Part shown: positions 8,001 to 15,179 of the stretch, piece by piece
How positions within the stretch are numbered: the stretch's first letter is position 1
Layout of the letters: every line of letters begins with the position of its first letter
Assembly (NCBI GenBank): GCA_016840025.1
Contig: JAEOTF010000501.1
Location: 1-23,776, forward strand
Length of the DNA: 23,776 bases
From: Candidatus Hodarchaeota archaeon
Lineage (GTDB): Archaea; Asgardarchaeota; Heimdallarchaeia; Hodarchaeales; YT1-039
Reading direction: 5' to 3'
Translations under genes and position numbers: made by a program
The notes under the pieces: model-generated
Seen by the model: only the letters and a program-made list of their open reading frames with translations
What the model was told of the DNA's origin: nothing
The model's database searches: none

Positions 8001-10796
8001 GTAAGAAACTAACCAAGATCTCTCAAGTGGATTTCTAGGACCTGAGCGATAACTAACTTCTGCCAACCAGTAGAAAATGTTCATAGCAAAGTGGGAATTA
8101 TTATAGCGATGGGCTAGTTTAGGATCATAAGGATCTTTCCAGACTTCATCATTAAACACATCTTCGTCGGCAACAAAGACCGCCTGCCCACTGCCAAGTT
8201 CATCATAGACAACTGTAGGGACATTACCGTCATATACGATTGTAGGAGCGGAACCAGAGAAATATGCATAAGGAGCATCTATCAGTAATTCTGTGATAGT
8301 AAAAGGAGTAGTTAACACCGAATGACTGACGAAATTAGTGGTAGGTCCACCTACACCACCTTGGTGCCAGAACACATCAAAACCACTAGTAGCGGCGTCG
8401 TAATAACTAGCTTCAGCATCGCCGATAAAGAGGACTTTTCCGCCGTTATTTACATAAGTAGTGAGATTACCACTCAACCATTCATAATAAGAACTTGCGG
8501 AAGGAAGACTAAATGCACCATAATTTTGGGCAGCTAGCGGTTGACCAATCACATAGATGTCATAATATTCTAGAATCGTAGATGTTGGAGGAGCATTAGC
8601 GGATGCAGGATACCAGTATTCCACTATCGCCCCTAGATCATCATTCAATTTATCTGCAAGTAGGTCAAACTCAAAAGTCCCAAGGGAAGGTTTTTGTCCC
8701 TCTGCATAAAAGCGTAGTTGTACTGAGCCATATATTCCGAAAACCCCACTGCTTGCGGTTCCATCACCATCACTGTCAAATTCAAAGTAATAATAGTCAT
8801 CACCATTAACTAGACCAGCACTTCCAGTCCAATTTGTCGATTGGGTCATAACAATTGTAGGGTTGGGGTGATTGGGAGTAGAAGACCTATAGAGCGAAAA
8901 GGTATCACCACTCCCTAAAGTGATATTTGTAATGGTAAACCATACGCTATGGGTTCCTGGATAGCTTATATTATACCAATGAGAGCCACTAAGTACATCA
9001 TTGTACGGATGTTGCCATCCTGCAGCAACTCCAAGAGTTGTAAGGTTGCCATTGGTCAATCCATTCCAGTCACGGTATGAAGGGGGATCGGTTGGAGCAG
9101 TACTGGTGCTATAAGAGCCATCAAAAAGTATCCGTTTCCCTGAGAAATCTTCATAGGTTACAGGAGAAGTAGGATCAGAATAGGTCTGATAAGCCCCTAG
9201 ATAATTATCGGATTGAACTTCGGCAGTTTCCAATATGGTGTCAGAGCTGAGAAGACGGATTCTACCTTTTCCTTGAGCCATCTCATTAAAACCGAGATCT
9301 AATGCACCTTTTCTTAACGCTATTTTGATTGCAGTGGGAGATGCGCCAGGGTAGGATTCAATTAACCGAGCACTAGCACCGGCCGCAACAGCTGCAGCTA
9401 CTGCTGTGCCTGAGTAAGTACGATAATATTGTGTATCTGTCTCAGAACCTGGATCCCCTTCCCAACCGTAGTCAATTTGAGCCTCATTATCGGCAAATTC
9501 ATGATTAGCGGCTAACATATGAACTCCAGGTGCGACTACATCAGGTTTTGAAATTTCATAGCCAGGAACGGGACCACGTTCGGACTCTAACCAGAGTGCA
9601 TCAGTTTCTGTTGTAGCACCAACAGTTAATGCACTAGGAGCACTGGCAGGTGATCCTATTGTATAATAGGGAGCAATAGTGCCATCCTCATAATCAACAT
9701 CAGGATCGTAATCACCTGCAGGTACTACAACTAATGCACCAAGTTCAGTAGCTGCAGCAATAGCACTAATTACTGTAATATCTGAAGGATCCAAATTATC
9801 AGCATCAACTAGAATAACATCAGCCCCATGTGCAACTGCCCATTCTATTCCTACAATGAGACTAGTTTCAGTAAAAGATGTGCCAAGGGTAATTGTGATT
9901 TTTACATCTAAGAGAGAAACTTCAGGTGCAATGCCCATCTGAGTGCCAACATCTATCAAATCAGTTATGTTTTGAGTATCATAAGGAACATCTGAATCAT
10001 AGGGGTAAGGATACTGAAAGGTGATACTGTTTGAGAACTGTCCACCACAACAATCTGTACCTGCCACTATGGAAGCAAGAGCGGTACCCCAACCAATATA
10101 ATCAATCGTGTCATCAGTAATATCAGCATGCGCATAATCATAGGCATCAAAAGAATCTAAAATCTTGGGGTCAGCTGTATCATAATCATCATCCTGGTCA
10201 TCAAGCATAGGATGAGTTTCATTGATCCCTGTACTCAGAATTGCCACTACTACTCCTGATCCCGTCGTGGAATCACCGCTGGCTTCTATCATAGAACGGG
10301 TTTCGTTCAGAAAAAGAGGATATTCACCTATGTAGGGATCTTGTAAAGAATCAACAGCAGAAGGAGAACGACGATGGCCCGTACCCATCTCCATAACTTG
10401 GGAGACATAACGGAGCTCGGCAGCCTCGGAAACTTCTCCAAGCTTACAACTTACTTGCATCACCGGAATTAGATCAAAAGAGTGAACTACATCCACCCAT
10501 TCAGGAAAATCTGGTTGACGCTGATTCCAGTATACAAACAAATCAACAAGTGTTTCTGGATCTTCACCAGAATCAAGACGATTATTTATTTCTTTAAGGA
10601 AAGAACTGGATTCTTCCTTCAAGAAAGGCTGGTTTTGATCATAAAACTCTTCTAACCCCAATTCATCATGTGAAAAAGGGTTATTAGGAGAGTTATTTAT
10701 TGTACGAGCTAGTATAGTATCTAAAGCGGGTAAGCTCGCTAGAGAGATAATAGTAACAGTCAATAGGAGTAAGATGCTCATTCTTTTTATTTTCAA
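5085..10796 (-). CDS. Giant subtilisin-fold surface protein, catalytic residues lost
   Basis: The 1903-residue protein has an N-terminal signal peptide (basic KIKR, then a hydrophobic run to about residue 25). A peptidase S8-like fold spans about 180-500, and two flavodoxin/glutaminase-like segments embedded in beta-sandwich domains lie at about 730-950 and 1290-1600. A glycine-rich membrane anchor (IVPVIGGLGVLGLVGAAA...) ends in KRK. Subtilase landmarks are clear: GIAPEVSLLDVK, SKPDVVAPGV, GSPASAPSALTVGA. The catalytic positions are not kept. D-T-G is S-T-G (Ser188), G-H-G-T is G-W-G-T (Trp236), the oxyanion Asn in A-G-N is Asp362, and S-G-T-S is S-G-T-A (Ala465). I checked three of these codons (AGT, TGG, GCA) on the minus strand. 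It is probably displayed outside the cell and is rich in N-x-S/T sequons. The start is TTG 10796 with GGGTGA 8-9 bases upstream. Binding, adhesion or scaffolding is inferred. Confidence 0.9.
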   Translation of the reverse strand: MKIKRMSILLLLTVTIISLASLPALDTILARTINNSPNNPFSHDELGLEEFYDQNQPFLKEESSSFLKEINNRLDSGEDPETLVDLFVYWNQRQPDFPEWVDVVHSFDLIPVMQVSCKLGEVSEAAELRYVSQVMEMGTGHRRSPSAVDSLQDPYIGEYPLFLNETRSMIEASGDSTTGSGVVVAILSTGINETHPMLDDQDDDYDTADPKILDSFDAYDYAHADITDDTIDYIGWGTALASIVAGTDCCGGQFSNSITFQYPYPYDSDVPYDTQNITDLIDVGTQMGIAPEVSLLDVKITITLGTSFTETSLIVGIEWAVAHGADVILVDADNLDPSDITVISAIAAATELGALVVVPAGDYDPDVDYEDGTIAPYYTIGSPASAPSALTVGATTETDALWLESERGPVPGYEISKPDVVAPGVHMLAANHEFADNEAQIDYGWEGDPGSETDTQYYRTYSGTAVAAAVAAGASARLIESYPGASPTAIKIALRKGALDLGFNEMAQGKGRIRLLSSDTILETAEVQSDNYLGAYQTYSDPTSPVTYEDFSGKRILFDGSYSTSTAPTDPPSYRDWNGLTNGNLTTLGVAAGWQHPYNDVLSGSHWYNISYPGTHSVWFTITNITLGSGDTFSLYRSSTPNHPNPTIVMTQSTNWTGSAGLVNGDDYYYFEFDSDGDGTASSGVFGIYGSVQLRFYAEGQKPSLGTFEFDLLADKLNDDLGAIVEYWYPASANAPPTSTILEYYDIYVIGQPLAAQNYGAFSLPSASSYYEWLSGNLTTYVNNGGKVLFIGDAEASYYDAATSGFDVFWHQGGVGGPTTNFVSHSVLTTPFTITELLIDAPYAYFSGSAPTIVYDGNVPTVVYDELGSGQAVFVADEDVFNDEVWKDPYDPKLAHRYNNSHFAMNIFYWLAEVSYRSGPRNPLERSWLVSYSCPKLMTNGDTWELDLTFENIGNVTTKPLVGFGMGWNPSLEVLGAGADNMPADGRLDLPGHDNANDTWDFDPDGDFAAQVTDTTIEFYYNISDSYPVDQILIPHIDFDAWGVDRQTDECTLYLNGEYIGPLYETNISVGGSAQLYYNIHPNQLEQYNNKIAISVPDTINLTVSNFQILGLYLSSNLGQTQQVEASTIDSYEQTSITMSFTPDINNTETFEPVVVWRPSNLTHAWVSPGFAVGTLYLNIQADYGLDIPGYYDDAFTSFYGINKSERRGDLPLLYDITPNTLTSTSSTKIAQFPGDLRVDGLTLMSSTPIESPDLRLSGGIAAVVGLGNLAESSVGLGSYRGNDPIAPDYFYYNNTWASTTTLLLDSYNHTLTGLVLQTYVPSTASATVYSGTLGIYTDTSLIYSISLRLTVEEPEASFLLYDLVATDIINEERNYDKLWDQVFEVWKIASEAGYDIDSIYQETYLYEIENHVSISTTNFLDYHVYVPCGEELAYAGILGIGLDTSSTDATITDFLELGGSLVQFTADFHLGPEINSAVTYADSGNEMLTLIDGTESDHPLLSDVDHLLYTGGGYLIVDQQDYLDQLTYDVISGLNWETGNTRQEIALIYHDPIYPYQFCYDSGKYEPNVLQQTYNGTKIIVGTDIIAQSWFLEQIDVWGYFSLQYAAQNKFIPQTFDIDLDNRQFIENILHAAANKAPTINSIEVTPEHVAPGEKVTVRVNVTDDQSSELTVLCPENIESNALYQQLSYDSNTSEYVGSFRVIDITQIHNWNILVFDDFYRVSWALDYCKSHLIPRLNIKPVAWMTYIENAPEYEVYEFYILEDVDKGDFLSLPVYFEDHEDGVAVDCNVSLIYYKNIEESEIVVSMVFSGTGFGMFLVDTTDFKDGSYIIAATTTDTDGGTGTYLLAGFNIGKGTLLKEPEDGGFDIVPVIGGLGVLGLVGAAAGGGAYYFYYYKRKTPGD

Positions 10797-11148
10797 TTTC
10801 CATTCACCCTGAAAATGAGTTGTTCTTTCATTTACATTGCTTTAGATTAATAGTTTTCTTAATTCTTTAACCTTTTTACTTCTAAGAGATATCCCAAAAG
10901 CTTGGAAAGAAAGGGATATTGAATACAGTGAGCGTATTTTTGATCTTTCTATTTAAAACATGAGAAAAAAATTCAAAATTCATCAATAGACTTTATAATT
11001 TTGATTTAATAGTGATATATTTCGTCTAATAGGAATACAAAGAAAAAAGAAGAGAAAAGTCGGTGTTAAATAAAACTAATAATATATTAATGTGGTATCC
11101 TATCCTCAGTCTCTAATGTTTACCTTTCCTCTCTTATAGGTGATCTTT
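10797..11148. promoter_or_regulatory. Divergent promoter region between surface protein and GTPase
   Basis: No gene is seen in this AT-rich spacer. A TATA-like AATATATTAA (11081-11090) would place initiation near 11110 and give the GTPase mRNA a leader of about 40 bases. A second AT-rich block lies near 11010-11030. A promoter for the minus-strand gene is not obvious. Confidence 0.35.
11138..11143 (+). promoter_or_regulatory. Shine-Dalgarno deciding the GTPase start
   Basis: AGGTGA followed by TC matches the anti-Shine-Dalgarno and lies 5 bases before GTG 11149. The GTG inside this motif (11140) also opens the frame, but it is part of the binding site, so 11149 is the likely start. Confidence 0.7.
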
Positions 11149-11868
11149 GTGGCTCAGACAGAAGAGCTTATCTCACACGCAGAAGAAGTAAAGGGTATCA
11201 AAATCGTCTTTTGGGGACCATCGATGAGCGGAAAAACCACTGCTCTTTCTATTTTCCATGCCATCAAAAAACGAGAAGACCCAAATCAAGTATATGACTT
11301 CTTAAAACTCGAAGATAAGAAAACACGGCGAACAGTAGGCTTTGATCACGCGGTGTTTGGTTTTGGGAAGAAAATGGGCGCAGATGGCCACGATATGAAA
11401 TATCATCTCTTTACCGTACCTGGACAGGATCGTTTCAAGGCAATGCGAAAGGTAGTTACACAGGGACTTGATGGACTCGTTATTATGGTTAATAGTGAGA
11501 AAACTGAGTGGGAAGCAAATAAAGAAAGCCTAATAGAATTGTTTAAGATCCTGGGAGAAGAAATAAGCAATGGAACGATCGCAATCTCAACCATGCTCAA
11601 TAAAATGGACTTACCTACCGATCAACGAATTACAAGTATGGATGTTGGTAAATTAATGGTCGAGGCGGGCGTTTCTGACCGATTGAGAGATACCCATGCT
11701 AATTTGATCGAGACAAGCTGCAAAGATGCAGTGGAAGATTTGAAAGCCCACATCAAATCTGGGGTTGAAATGACTCCTGATAACAGACCTACAAGCGTTT
11801 CCAGGATTATTCAGCCAATACAAATGATAATGAGAGAAATACTCGTAAAAAAATTAGGGAAGAAATAA
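11149..11868 (+). CDS. Small Ras-like GTPase, MglA/Arf type
   Basis: This is a 239-residue GTPase. Motifs in order: P-loop GPSMSGKT (23-30), switch II TVPGQDRF (89-96), the strand DGLVIMVNSE (108-117), and the base-specificity motif NKMD (151-154). ETSCKD probably forms the G5 loop. In switch II the usual DxxGQ Asp is Thr, giving T-V-P-G-Q, a hallmark of bacterial MglA polarity GTPases and their archaeal relatives. No lipidation Cys is seen at either end. The C-terminal ~50 residues extend beyond the GTPase core and end in a basic amphipathic helix (REILVKKLGKK) that might touch the membrane. A regulatory or polarity role is likely for the family; its effector is unknown. The KaiC-like ATPase follows after 91 bases. 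Confidence 0.9.
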   Translation: MAQTEELISHAEEVKGIKIVFWGPSMSGKTTALSIFHAIKKREDPNQVYDFLKLEDKKTRRTVGFDHAVFGFGKKMGADGHDMKYHLFTVPGQDRFKAMRKVVTQGLDGLVIMVNSEKTEWEANKESLIELFKILGEEISNGTIAISTMLNKMDLPTDQRITSMDVGKLMVEAGVSDRLRDTHANLIETSCKDAVEDLKAHIKSGVEMTPDNRPTSVSRIIQPIQMIMREILVKKLGKK

Positions 11869-11908
11869 GAACAATTCAATTTAGCTATTTTTATTTATCA
11901 AATATTTT

Positions 11909-11940
11909 CAATAATTAATTACAAAATGAATTGATTATTG
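11909..11940 (+). repeat. 12-bp inverted repeat (hairpin) before the KaiC-like gene
   Basis: The arms CAATAATTAATT and AATTGATTATTG flank the 8-base loop ACAAAATG. They pair fully as RNA, with one U-G wobble. The stem ends 5 bases before the GGGG ribosome-binding site at 11946-11949. It may end transcription of the GTPase or shape the leader of the ATPase mRNA. Confidence 0.6.
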
Positions 11941-11959
11941 TAAAAGGGGAAAAAAGATT

Positions 11960-12838
11960 ATGTTGAAGTCATCTGGAGTTTCTGTGTTGGATGTGGCGCT
12001 ACCTGAGGGTGTACCTCGACGAGCATTCATAATTGTTGGTGGCGAAGCAGGAACGGGAAAAACAGTGCTATTGACAGAGCTGGCCTGGCGCGCTCTAGAG
12101 CGAGGCGAGCATGTTATTTATGCTATTCTTGAGAATGATCCGTTGGCAGTACTAACTCGCTTTAAGCGAATGAAATGGGATCTTGAGTCTTATATCAAAC
12201 AGAAAAAGTTCACCATTTTTGATGGGTTTAGTCATCTCTTAGATGAAACATTAAGAAAGCGGAGACCAATGGCATCTCCTAGGGATGATTTGCTAAGGGA
12301 CTGTGTCACCCGTTTCGATCCAACTCGTAGGACAACCATCGTAGATACCTTCTATAATATGCTTGAGTCTATCTTGGACGCGGGAGAAAAAGCATTTATC
12401 GTTTTTGATTCACTTACAGAATTATTCTCCCTTTTACCAGGTGAAACATTCTTTAATGCCCTTAAACAGTTACGAGCAATGATGTTACGGGCATCAACCC
12501 CCTTTATATGCTCTGCCCACTATGGAGTCGTTGAAAAGTTTCCATCAACTATTAGTTATCTAGCAGATGGCTTAATTGACTTAAGATTTCAGCCACAACT
12601 AATGCAACAGGGAATCTTGGTCAAACAAATTCGTATACGACGAATGAGCGGAGTGAAGAGTTTTCCGATTTGGTTAACATTCGATGTTGAACACGGGACA
12701 GGAATAATTTTGACTCTAGATTATGCTCGGAAAGTTCAGGAAGAAATGAAACAGATTCTTTATGGGCAGGGTATAACACCGGGAGATCTACGATCGCCTG
12801 AGTTGCCACCCGAATCCGAGGATAGAATAAACCAATGA
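11960..12838 (+). CDS. KaiC-like RecA-superfamily ATPase
   Basis: This is a single-domain 292-residue ATPase of the KaiC/GvpD/RadA-related group common in archaea. Walker A is GEAGTGKT (28-35) and Walker B is FIVFDS (146-151). The segment after strand 2 reads YAILENDP where classic KaiC has a double-Glu (EE) site, so one catalytic Glu is replaced by Asn. The strand IRRMSGVKSFP and the following FDVEHGTGI correspond to the KaiC C-terminal hairpin. The KaiC CII domain and the phosphorylation-site Ser/Thr pair are absent. Family members act as signalling ATPases, often with partner proteins; no partner is certain here. GGGG lies about 10 bases before the ATG. The gene is followed after 36 bases by kptA, so they may be one operon. 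Confidence 0.9.
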   Translation: MLKSSGVSVLDVALPEGVPRRAFIIVGGEAGTGKTVLLTELAWRALERGEHVIYAILENDPLAVLTRFKRMKWDLESYIKQKKFTIFDGFSHLLDETLRKRRPMASPRDDLLRDCVTRFDPTRRTTIVDTFYNMLESILDAGEKAFIVFDSLTELFSLLPGETFFNALKQLRAMMLRASTPFICSAHYGVVEKFPSTISYLADGLIDLRFQPQLMQQGILVKQIRIRRMSGVKSFPIWLTFDVEHGTGIILTLDYARKVQEEMKQILYGQGITPGDLRSPELPPESEDRINQ

Positions 12839-12874
12839 TTTAGAGACTTTTTAGCCTACCAAACAACAAGCAAA

Positions 12875-13465
12875 ATGAATTCACGGTTAATGGATAAACA
12901 TCAGAGGATACGGTTGAGTAAACTCCTCTCTGCTGCTCTACGACATCACCCTGGAATTTTAAATATAGTATTATTGCCCGATGGGTTCGCAGATCATTCG
13001 CTTAACGAAATTGTCCAACTTATTAGGGAAAGACGAGGTTATCACTGGATTACTGTGGATCATCTCCGAGAAATCGTTCAGTTTGATCCAAAAGGACGCT
13101 TTGACATTGTTAATGACCGATTACGGGCAAAATATGGACACAGTATTAACGTGATGGTACCTCTCGAAATGACTGAACTCCCACCATTGCTATATCACGG
13201 AACAACTACACAAGCCTATTCTTCCATTCGGAAAGAGGGATTACGCCCCATGCAGCGTAAATTTGTGCATCTTACTTTCTCAATTCAGGATGCACAGACG
13301 ACAGCCCTTAGAAAAGGAAAAGAGATTATTATTCTTGAAATAAATGCCAGAGAATTAAGCAAACGAGGGTATGAGGTAAAGAAAGCTGGAAAAACTGTAT
13401 ATGTAGTTCCCGTTGTGCCGTTGGAATTTCTGTCTGTAGCAAGGATTTCAAAAAAGCCAATATAA
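12875..13465 (+). CDS. kptA: tRNA 2'-phosphotransferase KptA/Tpt1
   Basis: KptA/Tpt1 removes an internal RNA 2'-phosphate by moving it to NAD+, giving ADP-ribose 1'',2''-cyclic phosphate. In eukaryotes this is the last step of tRNA splicing; in archaea the substrate is uncertain. The protein has the normal length (196) and both domains. The N-terminal winged helix carries LSKLLSAALRHHP (Arg23, His24) and DPKGRF. The ADP-ribosyltransferase-like domain carries LRAKYGHS (Arg84), LYHGTT and GLRPMQRKFVHLT (Arg128). The Arg-His-Arg-Arg catalytic set therefore seems intact. ATG 12875 is taken as start; ATG 12890 is also possible, and neither has a clear Shine-Dalgarno. Probably co-transcribed with the KaiC-like gene. 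Confidence 0.94.
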   Translation: MNSRLMDKHQRIRLSKLLSAALRHHPGILNIVLLPDGFADHSLNEIVQLIRERRGYHWITVDHLREIVQFDPKGRFDIVNDRLRAKYGHSINVMVPLEMTELPPLLYHGTTTQAYSSIRKEGLRPMQRKFVHLTFSIQDAQTTALRKGKEIIILEINARELSKRGYEVKKAGKTVYVVPVVPLEFLSVARISKKPI

Positions 13466-13507
13466 CTGGTAATAAGACGCCTTAAATACAGGGATCATTC
13501 AATAATC

Positions 13508-13530
13508 AAAAGAAAAAAAAGAAAAGTAAA
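13508..13530 (-). terminator. T-rich terminator of the aldo/keto reductase gene
   Basis: On the minus strand this is a run of T stretches (8 and 4 T) about 40-60 bases past the stop at 13572, in the convergent spacer with kptA. Confidence 0.4.
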
Positions 13531-13571
13531 GGAAATAATAGAGTACATGTTTAGTAACTATCTAAAGACCA

Positions 13572-14561
13572 TTAAGTATGACCAAGTATTGGATGAGGTT
13601 TATAGGGAGCTTCCAAGCGTTTAATGTCATCAGAAGAGAGTTGGATTTCAAGGGCTTCAACCGCTTGTTCTAAGTGCGCGATTTTTGTCGCTCCAATGAT
13701 TGGGGCAGTAACATAGTCTTTGGAAAATAACCATGCAAGAGCAATTTGTGCAGGTGTAACGTCCTTTTCTTGAGCAACAGCCACAACTTGATCAACCACA
13801 TCAAAATCTTCTGGTTGAAAATAGCGGGCTTTTAAATAGCGGTCTGAACGTACTCGAGCAGAGTCAGTTTTGCCATCACGAGCGTATTTACCGGATAAAA
13901 ATCCCCTAGCTAGTGGAGACCACGGAATGACCCCTATTCCTTGATCTTTGCAAAGAGGTAACATTTCTCGTTCTTCTTCCCGATAAACAAGGTTGTAATG
14001 ATTTTGCATAGTTTTGAAAGGTTCTAGCCCATAACGTTCTGCCATCCATAGACTTTTGGAAAATTGCCATGCAAACATACTGCTAGCACCGATATGTAAA
14101 ACGTTGCCATTATTGATGAGCAGATTTAATGAGCGTAATACCTCATCAATTGGGGTATAGGGATCAAGACGATGAATTTGGTACAGATCCACGTATTCCA
14201 TTTGTAAACGTTTTAAGGAAGCCTTGATTGAATGGGTAATATGATAACGTGAGAGTCCGCTTTTATTAGGTTTGGATGGAGTTGTAAAGCCATGTAATGG
14301 AAAAAATACCTTTGTAGCTACTACAACATCATCTCGATGCTCTTTAAGCACCGTCCCCGTAATTTCCTCTGATCTTCCACTTGAATAGACATTAGCGGTA
14401 TCAAAAAAATTAATGCCCAGATCAAGCGCTTTCATAATGAGGGGGCGAGAGTTATCCAGATCAAGAACCCATTCAGAAATTTTTGGGTCACCGTAAGACA
14501 TCATGCCTAAGCAAATTCTAGAAACATCCAACCCAGTTTTGCCTAATTTGACGTATTGCAT
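13572..14561 (-). CDS. Aldo/keto reductase, NADPH-dependent
   Basis: This 329-residue TIM-barrel oxidoreductase reduces aldehydes or ketones with NADPH. The catalytic tetrad is visible: Asp54 in FFDTANVY, Tyr59, Lys84 in VVATKVF and His130 in YQIHRLD. Family phrases include the N-terminal GKTGLDVSRICLG, the strand GVIPWSPLARGFLSGKY and the cofactor-binding IIGATKIAHLEQAVEAL near the C-terminus. Length and motifs match the YajO/Tas-like, potassium-channel-beta-related branch. The substrate is not predictable. AAGGA lies 7 bases before ATG 14561. It stands alone on the minus strand; the divergent spacer with the next plus-strand gene contains an 8-bp palindrome that may regulate either side. 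Confidence 0.95.
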   Translation of the reverse strand: MQYVKLGKTGLDVSRICLGMMSYGDPKISEWVLDLDNSRPLIMKALDLGINFFDTANVYSSGRSEEITGTVLKEHRDDVVVATKVFFPLHGFTTPSKPNKSGLSRYHITHSIKASLKRLQMEYVDLYQIHRLDPYTPIDEVLRSLNLLINNGNVLHIGASSMFAWQFSKSLWMAERYGLEPFKTMQNHYNLVYREEEREMLPLCKDQGIGVIPWSPLARGFLSGKYARDGKTDSARVRSDRYLKARYFQPEDFDVVDQVVAVAQEKDVTPAQIALAWLFSKDYVTAPIIGATKIAHLEQAVEALEIQLSSDDIKRLEAPYKPHPILGHT

Positions 14562-14623
14562 ATTCTTTTCCTTCTCGAAGCTTTACTACTGATGAAACAA
14601 CGATAATCCATTTAAGCAATTAA

Positions 14624-14642
14624 CCTAAAAAGGCTTTTTAGG
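14624..14642. repeat. 8-bp inverted repeat in a divergent promoter region
   Basis: CCTAAAAA, spacer GGC, TTTTTAGG. The perfect 19-bp palindrome lies about 60 bases from the aldo/keto reductase start and about 40 bases from the microprotein start. It is a candidate operator. Confidence 0.6.
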
Positions 14643-14683
14643 AGTGACTTCGATTATTCAAATCTTTGTTGGAGCAACACTAA

Positions 14684-14794
14684 ATGGATTACAACCTCTT
14701 TAGCATTCTCACTCTGGTTGCAGGCGTTATTTCAATAGGACTTATTATCCTTTATTCACTTTTCAGCACTGAAGAAGAAGAAGAAGAAAAATAA
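14684..14794 (+). CDS. Single-pass membrane microprotein, 36 residues
   Basis: This short gene encodes MDYNLFSI, then a hydrophobic stretch of about 20 residues (LTLVAGVISIGLIILYSLF), then an acidic tail of six Glu before a final Lys. GGAG (14671-14674) lies 9 bases before the ATG. A clean one-helix design with a strong ribosome-binding site argues for a real gene. The acidic tail probably faces the cytosol, but orientation is not certain because no basic flank is present. It may be a small subunit or regulator of a membrane complex. It heads a plus-strand run with the helical 70-residue protein and the HD hydrolase. Confidence 0.6.
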   Translation: MDYNLFSILTLVAGVISIGLIILYSLFSTEEEEEEK

Positions 14795-14866
14795 TTCTTC
14801 TCTAAATGTGGTCCCGCCTAGAAATCATGCTTCTCAAGTTGAGTATAGATTTGGAGCTGCTAAAGG

Positions 14867-15079
14867 ATGGAAAGTCCCTTATTAAAGGCTTTTGAACAAG
14901 CTGGTCCCCAGTTATGCTTTTTGCATGAAATACACGAATTAGTCAAATCTTATTCTCCTAATTCTGAAGAAACACCAATTGAGTTTATTCAACACCTGAT
15001 TAAAGAGTATAGTTCAGACGCTACGATGGTCACAGATCTAAAAGTGCTCCTTATGCACTTAGAAAAAACTCAACATTAA
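14867..15079 (+). CDS. Small helical protein, function unknown
   Basis: The 70-residue protein is mostly predicted helix (LLKAFEQAG, LHEIHELVKSY, IEFIQHLIKEY, VTDLKVLLMHLEK), slightly acidic, with no signal peptide, membrane segment or metal motif and a single Cys. GGAG at 14853-14856 lies 10 bases before ATG. It sits 72 bases after the microprotein and 100 bases before the HD hydrolase, all on the plus strand. No family is recognised. A small protein-protein adaptor is possible but unproven. Confidence 0.65.
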   Translation: MESPLLKAFEQAGPQLCFLHEIHELVKSYSPNSEETPIEFIQHLIKEYSSDATMVTDLKVLLMHLEKTQH

Positions 15080-15179
15080 TGAAATGATTAGAATTCATCG
15101 TTTTTTAAATTATTTCTCATCTATCACGCCTTCTCTTCGGAAAAGTACAAGATTCTAAATTGACAAGGGGTTTATTAGA

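Noticed and set aside
8322..8809. Two plus-strand ORFs inside the giant surface-protein gene
   Set aside because: They are antisense shadows of a continuous 1903-residue frame with clear domains.
14585..14600. Box C-like CTGATGA suggesting a C/D sRNA
   Set aside because: No matching box D at a suitable distance, and no paired inner boxes.
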